DNA from: Cavia porcellus | Lineage: Eukaryota; Chordata; Mammalia; Rodentia; Caviidae | Assembly: GCF_034190915.1 (NCBI RefSeq) | Contig: NW_026947484.1 | Span: forward strand, 206,100,657-206,164,656 | Length of the DNA stretch: 64,000 bases | Reading direction: 5' to 3' | Shown: positions 58,768 to 64,000 of the stretch, one piece after another | Layout of the letters: every line of letters begins with the position of its first letter | Numbering within the stretch: position 1 is the stretch's first letter | The notes under the pieces: model-generated | The model's database searches: none | Told to the model about the DNA's origin: nothing | The model's input: only the letters and a program-made list of their open reading frames with translations | Position numbers and translations under genes: made by a program

Positions 58768-59559
58768 GAAAATGTGACGGTAGAGCACTAAATCCTCCAG
58801 GACCAAGAGGTAAACTTAAGAAGAAAGGCTTTTCTAGAGTGAAGGGACACAAGGAGAAGTCTTGGTTTTTGAGCTGCCATTATCTATGTAAAGCCCCAAT
58901 GTCCAAGATTCTTTAGAGACAGAAAAAGAGAGGCAGAAGAGAGAGGAAATGATTTAAAGTTATTGCTTTTTAGAGGCTTGCATTCTAAGCACTTCAAAGA
59001 GCACACAGACATAGAGAAGGAGGCATTTTGTGGAGATGAACTGAAAAGTAAAAGCCGTGTTTTGTTTTGTGGGAACAACCTAAGATTCTGAGCTTTTTCT
59101 GAACTTGTGGGGATGTGACTTAGCTGTGCAGTAGGAGTCATCTGGTCACACACATAGAATACTTTTTGTGTAGGACATTAGTTAGTCTTATTTATCTCCC
59201 TTGCTATTTGAGGACATTTTCCCATGACCGTACACAGCTATAACATCTCTTTAATGAGCTCATTGTAGTTTTCCATCCAGATGGGCAGAATATTTAACTA
59301 ACCTCCATTCTTTTTCACTAGTCCTTTTAAGCCAGTCTCACAGGTGATGTTTTGGACTTTTATGCTTGTGGTCCCTTCTGCCTATATGAGTGACTTGTTC
59401 TGACTCCTCTCTGGTGAGTTTTAGACTAATCTAGTTTATGTACGTGAACCCTGTGAGGCCCCTGGTAGGCATTCCTCTGAGGGTTTGCCATCAGGGATGG
59501 TACACCTTTCAGAAACAACACACTCTGTAGTATACAGTTGGCACTGATAATGTGTTCCC
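58768..59559. other. Unassigned sequence
   Basis: No repeat recognised. Confidence 0.4.
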
Positions 59560-59650
59560 ATCCTATTCATCCTTCAAGGACCAGCTCAAACACAGTCAAC
59601 TACCACACAAACTTCCTCTGATCACCATGCCACTCTCCAAAGTAGGAATC
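59560..59650 (-). mobile_element. L2 LINE fragment, antisense
   Basis: CATCCTTCAAGGACCAGCTC, AAACTTCCTCTGATCACC and ATGCCACTCTCC follow the antisense L2 3' region (CTTCAAGACTCAGCTCAAAT...CTTCCCTGACCACC). Confidence 0.75.
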
Positions 59651-61079
59651 ATTTTTCCCTTAGTACACATGTATGACAGATATTGTGAATGGGGAAGAAA
59701 TTGTTCAGAAGTTAAAAGGAACTAGGGTGGGGGAAATAGGAAAGGAGGGAAGGGAAAAGGAAAAATGCAAAATTGCTATACTGTATTTCTCTTAATTCAC
59801 TGAAAAGAAAGGTTTATGGTTATTGTTTGGAGAAATTTTTGTGCCCATATCTTGTACTCTGAGTAACTACTTTAAAGATAGCAATGTATTAACTATTGTT
59901 ATTTTCCAATTACTTTGTTATGAAATTTGTGTTACTTTTTTCCATAAAATAAAAAACTTATCTGCTGTCTTCCACATGTGCATAATATTTGACATCTCCA
60001 GTCCATCTCTTCAGGTTCATAATGTACCCTATTACTCCTCAGAAGCCTTGAGCACCTATCTGACTCCTTCCTAACATGGCATTATTTTTCTCGGTCAGGG
60101 TTTAGGACATGTTTTTTGGATAAGGGGCATCCTTTTCATTTTCCTCATGGTGATTTGCTGTCATGACATCTTGATTTTTAGCATCCTTTAGAAGCTTGTC
60201 ATTATAGTAAGAGATAAGGCTCCTTGAGTTAAATCTGAGTATCCGAAAAACATACCTACTATGATGCACAAACAGGTGGCAGAAAAACAGAAATCTGTAA
60301 GTGATCTGGCTGGGTTGCCCTGTGCTGTGGAACTCTTAAAAAGCTCAGATGAAAGAAAGGCTTTCCCACTGCCTCTACAGCAGGGACTGTCTCAGGACGC
60401 TCTTGGCCTGACCTTATCCACTAAAACATTCAATCAAAAATGTAACATTTTAAAATGATCAGTCAGACTGACCCAGGTCAAATCCTTTGAACTGGCGGAC
60501 ACACTAGGAATCTATGGCAACAATTTTAGATGTGTTCAATGCTATGCGGGGCTGGAAGGAGGCAGAAAAGAAATAGATTGCTTCTTTGCTGGGTGAGGAT
60601 GTTTACAGAGTGTACTGTGGCCAACCCTGGGCTCTGCAGCCTGGTGATGGTAGGCTCCGTGTGGCAGGCAGTTCATGTTTAAGGACAATGAGTGTCTTGC
60701 TGTGTGATCACTGCTAGATTGTCTTTCACAGTCTTGTTGGTGAGTCATTCTCCTTGAGCCATCAATTTTTGGCTTGCTGTATTTGCTCCACTTTCCCTAT
60801 GAATAAGTTTATTCATAATCTTCAAATTCTCTCTTCCAGCTTGGTCTCTCAGTCTGAACTTTGGCAATGTGTTGCCTGTGAAACTTCAGGCTATTCAGTT
60901 TTGAGGTATGTATTTCAAAGTCAAATTGTCTAGACATCTGTTACAGAAGTCGGTGCAGCTCCACTGAGTGTGTCGCTTGGGAGATGAATTTCTTTGTGGT
61001 TGGTCTGGCATCATTAATTTTAGTGAAAAGTTGTGTTGTAGCTTTATACACTAATAGTCTGGAATTCCTTTGCATTACT
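59651..61079. other. Unassigned sequence
   Basis: Possible weak L2 continuation near 59990-60075, otherwise nothing recognised. Confidence 0.4.
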
Positions 61080-61440
61080 AATCCACAGGCCCAGGGAAAT
61101 GAAAGCCTCCGATGGGTGGAGGCTGCGGCAGAGAACTATGATCAGCTCCGACATCTGATTAGGCCTCGGCGCTTCCATTGAATCTGAAGTACCTGGGCAT
61201 CTGCTCCACCTGACCCCTTCCTCACTTGATCTGAGGATGTGAATAGGCCCAGGATGCTGAAGGACACACAAAAATGGCAACAGCAGTGGGGTGATGCTGG
61301 AAGTGCAGCAGCCGGCGCGTGCTCTCCAGAAACAACCGTAGTTCCTGTTCCTCCTGGAAGGTTGGGATCACCTGCAGAATCTCAATGAAAAAACTGGGGT
61401 TCCACTCTCCATCAGACGAAACAAAAGTTTACTTTCCAAT
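61080..61440 (-). pseudogene. Coding-like stretch, probable processed pseudogene fragment, parent unknown
   Basis: On the minus strand, from about 61430 down to 61233, one frame is open for about 65 codons. It reads like a natural helical protein, for example NPSFFIEILQVIPTF followed by EEQELRLFLESTRRLLHF. A shift near 61275 would continue as SILGLFTSSDQVRKG and then QWKRRGLIRC. A second shift continues as a separate open frame (61044-61280). CpG density (about ten in 360 bp) is far above the surroundings. I cannot identify the parent gene. No poly(A) or target duplication is visible, so a decayed or diverged exon is an alternative. No function is claimed. Confidence 0.45.
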
Positions 61441-61599
61441 TTTACATCCAGGTCCCTTTTTATAGACTCTTTTTAAAATTACCAATTAATTTCTCATGAT
61501 TTTTAATGAATAATCTTTATAGAATATTTTGCCAATGAAAAAATAAAAAATAAAATTAAAATCATATAATAAAAATAAATTAAAATTTCAATCATATCC

Positions 61600-61765
61600 C
61601 CTAATGTGATCTCTATTAATGCTTTTTAAATGTCACTGAGGTGTAATTGACATGTAATAAAATGCATATATTTGAAGGGTACAAATTAAAAAGCTTTGAT
61701 TCTCTGTTAAAATTTGATATATTTTTTGATCTTTCTCTCTTTCCCCTTCCTTTATCCTTTTTCCT

Positions 61766-61812
<47 letters not shown>

Positions 61813-62075
61813 TTGGTATTATGCAGTATATATTTTATATCCTAATATTTTTGTTTAACATTTATAATGAATATTTGCCTGTGCTATTTTATTTTCTTTA
61901 ATAAAAGAGTTTAATTGTCAAACAATATTCTGTTATATGGTTCTATTATAATTATTTTACTATTTCTTTATTGTTGGATAGTTATACTATAATTTCTACC
62001 TTTATACTGTTAGAAATAAAGATGTCTTGCACACCTATAAACTATCTTTGTTGATTTAGACTACTGTAGTATAGA
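61600..62075 (-). mobile_element. Old L1M fragment, antisense
   Basis: TCACTGAGGTGTAATTGACA, TGTAATAAAATGCATATATT, TGAAGGGTACAAATTAAAAA (antisense L1M 3' end), then after a CA repeat AATATTCTGTTATATGG, TTATTGTTGGATAGTTATA, TTAGAAATAAAGATGTCTTG. The order is as in old L1 elements. Confidence 0.7.
61772..61810. repeat. (CA)n microsatellite
   Basis: 19 CA units inside the old L1M fragment. Confidence 0.98.
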
Positions 62076-62359
62076 ACTTTGGTTTAGTTAAAAAAAATAC
62101 CTCATGCCTTGTTTCTTCTGCTGCAAATGGGCCTATGAGAAATAAGTAAAACAATGTTTTAGTATATTAATATTAAGCACAACACTCAGTACTTTGTAAG
62201 TGTTCAGTTTATATTAGTTACAAGTGTGCACTAGTTATAATTGTTCAATGTATATTATTGTTGTTGGCATTTCAGTATATATGTGTCTATATCTTTTCTT
62301 CCATATTATGTAGACCCTCTTTGATTACTTAAAACATATTTTATGGTACTTTTTTCTTT
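62076..62359. other. Unassigned AT-rich sequence
   Basis: Nothing recognised. Confidence 0.4.
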
Positions 62360-62870
62360 TGTGGGGGTTAATCTTGATTGTCAGTTTGGCAGTATTGAGC
62401 AGTGTCTAGAAAGTTAATAAAGCACATTTCTGGGTATGAGTGTGAGAGTGCTTCCAAAGAGGACTGGATCTGAATCAGTGAACCAAGAGGGGAGCCTCCC
62501 CCTGAAGACAGGAAGCACTGTCCACTAGGCTAGGACCTGGATAGCACAGAAATTGGAGGACGAAGAAACTCCACAGTGCGCAGCCACTCAGCTCTTCCGG
62601 AGTGGGTGTGGCTCTCATTATTGCTATTGGCTGTGAATGTCAAGCTCCAGATTCTTCAGCTTTAGAATGTGTTCTCATACCAGTGAGCTTTTAGGTTATC
62701 AGCTTCCAACTGGGCCTCCACCCTTGGTCAGTCCCTCTTGTTCTGAGGCTTTTGACTTGTACTGAGAAGCTACTTGGGTTGTCTGCTAGTTTGCTTGCAG
62801 ATTGCCATTGTGGCACTAAACAGCCCCTAATCGTGTATGTCAATTAATAAATACCCACTGATATGATACA
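62360..62870 (+). mobile_element. ERVL (MLT2-like) LTR
   Basis: TGTGGGGGTTAATCTTGATT, GCACATTTCTGGGTATGAGT, GAGAGTGCTTCCAAAGAGGA, CTGAATCAGTGAACC, CAGCTCTTCCGGAG, CTTCCAACTGGGCCTCCACC and AATTAATAAATACCC follow the MLT2-class order, ending near CA at 62869-62870. The flanks do not show a clear 5-bp duplication. Confidence 0.78.
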
Positions 62871-64000
62871 TATCTGTTTTGTTGCTTTTGTTCCTTTTGA
62901 GAAACTTCATTAATATGCTTTTCAAAGTGAGCCCACAGTGACAAAGACATGACAAAGTCCATGTACACTACATAGAGTCCTTGGATCAGTCTGTCAGTTG
63001 CTTGCCCCAATTATCCAGTCCTAGGTTCTCAAAGCTCATGTCCAGGCTGCAAAACAGACATGGGCCTTTGCTCTTGCATCATTTTTTGTGTGCTTATCAT
63101 TTTTAATGCATTCTGCTTGTGGGATCCAGATCACAGGTGATCCATAGCAGAGGTTTTCAGGAATATCCCATGGTCTTTCCCCCGAGCCTCTCATCCAGTT
63201 ATCTTAGAAAGGATTAAGACTTAGATAAACAGAAGGAGCTGTTGAATGGAAGAATAGATGCTTTTTTACCTAGAGAGACAAAGCCTCAGAGAGATACAGC
63301 AAGATCAGCAAAGGAAGAGCAGAATTGTAGGTGGTGGGTAGATCACTCTGTACTCTGCTCTGATAGGAACAGGAGTGAAAATATGGGGGTGTCACAAGTG
63401 GGATTTTGGGAACTCCTGCTGGGTGAGGTTTGTTCCTCTTCTGGTGGCCCTTGAAGTTAAAGTAGGTTTCCCACAGCTCTGATTGTTATCCAGCTCTGGG
63501 TTTTCTAACAGTTGATTGGGAGCCATGAGCAACAAGACTGCCAACATCTGCTCCTGGATTTGAGATCTGTGCAACAGACCTGGGTTTGCAGATGGAGCTC
63601 TAGGTCATAGATGTTGCATCTTCCAGAATTTTTGTTTCTTTATCTCTGTGGCAGAGTAATAAATTTGACTGTGAGTTCATGTTTATTCTTATTTTTTTTC
63701 CTTCTTCCTTTAAGCAATTTACTAGACCTAACATGATTCTTGGACTCAAAAAATCAGGAATTTTGGACTATGGAAAGTAGAAGTTTCTGGGAATTAATTT
63801 TGTCTGCTTTTGGAACAGGTAAACTGAAAAAACAACATTATAACTATTTTTTTTTCCTTTGGAGGAAAGGGAAAAAGAGAAGGAGATACTGGAAATTGTA
63901 AGATTTCAATCAACATGAACCCACATAGCAACATCCTGGAAGATTTCAAGATCTTGAGGAGGATGCTATACAGAAAGTCACAGAGTGGGGATCTTAAGCA
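62871..64000. other. Unassigned sequence to the window edge
   Basis: No exon or named repeat. A purine-rich stretch lies at 63860-63890. A short patch at 63270-63330 is only vaguely MIR-like. Confidence 0.4.

Noticed and set aside
61080..61440. CpG island promoter
   Set aside because: CpG is raised only locally and the stretch is too short and not GC-rich enough; coding-derived sequence explains it better.

Overview
This 64 kb window looks like AT-rich mammalian, almost certainly rodent, intergenic or intronic DNA. I find no intact protein-coding gene, tRNA or rRNA gene and no CpG island. The rodent call rests on the transposon mix. There are B1 (7SL-derived) SINEs, ID-type (tRNA-derived) SINEs, B1-ID dimers and ORR1-like MaLR LTRs. 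They sit on an older mammalian background of MIR, L2, MER5/MER1-type DNA transposon pieces, MLT1 and MLT2 LTRs and old L1M fragments. The genus cannot be fixed by eye; a non-murid rodent seems more likely because of the B1-ID dimers.

Layout. 0.2-0.6 kb: CA and CAT microsatellites and an ID SINE. 1.8-13.7 kb: a dense stack of antisense LINE-1 copies that serve as targets for later insertions (B1, ID, a solo LTR with perfect TG...CA ends and a 5-bp target duplication, an inverted L1 piece, and two inverted copies of an unusual composite repeat called element X here). 13.35-13.69 kb: a solo LTR whose relative lies at 40.1 kb. 14-29 kb: mostly unassigned single-copy sequence with scattered MLT1, ORR1-like, L1M, B1, ID and MIR insertions. 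29.9-32.3 kb: an antisense L1 with a 5' UTR and ORF1 start but most of ORF2 deleted, ending at a perfect 16-bp-arm hairpin. 32.3-42.6 kb: old L1M, MER5, L2, ORR1-like LTRs and a young ID copy. 42.6-48.0 kb: a second L1 cluster, including an insertion with an inverted 5' part (twin priming). 49-57 kb: ERVL LTR, then a class I endogenous retrovirus remnant (decayed env transmembrane part, polypurine tract, 3' LTR), MIRs and MLT1. 58-64 kb: B1-ID dimer, L1 3' end, L2, a CpG-richer coding-like stretch on the minus strand that is probably a processed pseudogene (61.1-61.4 kb), L1M and an MLT2-like LTR.

Nothing here works together as a pathway. All ORFs above about 60 codons are repeat-derived or show no recognisable protein. 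The observations most worth a second look are element X, the decayed coding-like stretch at 61.1-61.4 kb, the env/LTR remnant, the twin-primed and inverted L1 structures, and the hairpin at 32.33 kb. Family names were assigned by memory of consensus patterns, not by a database search.
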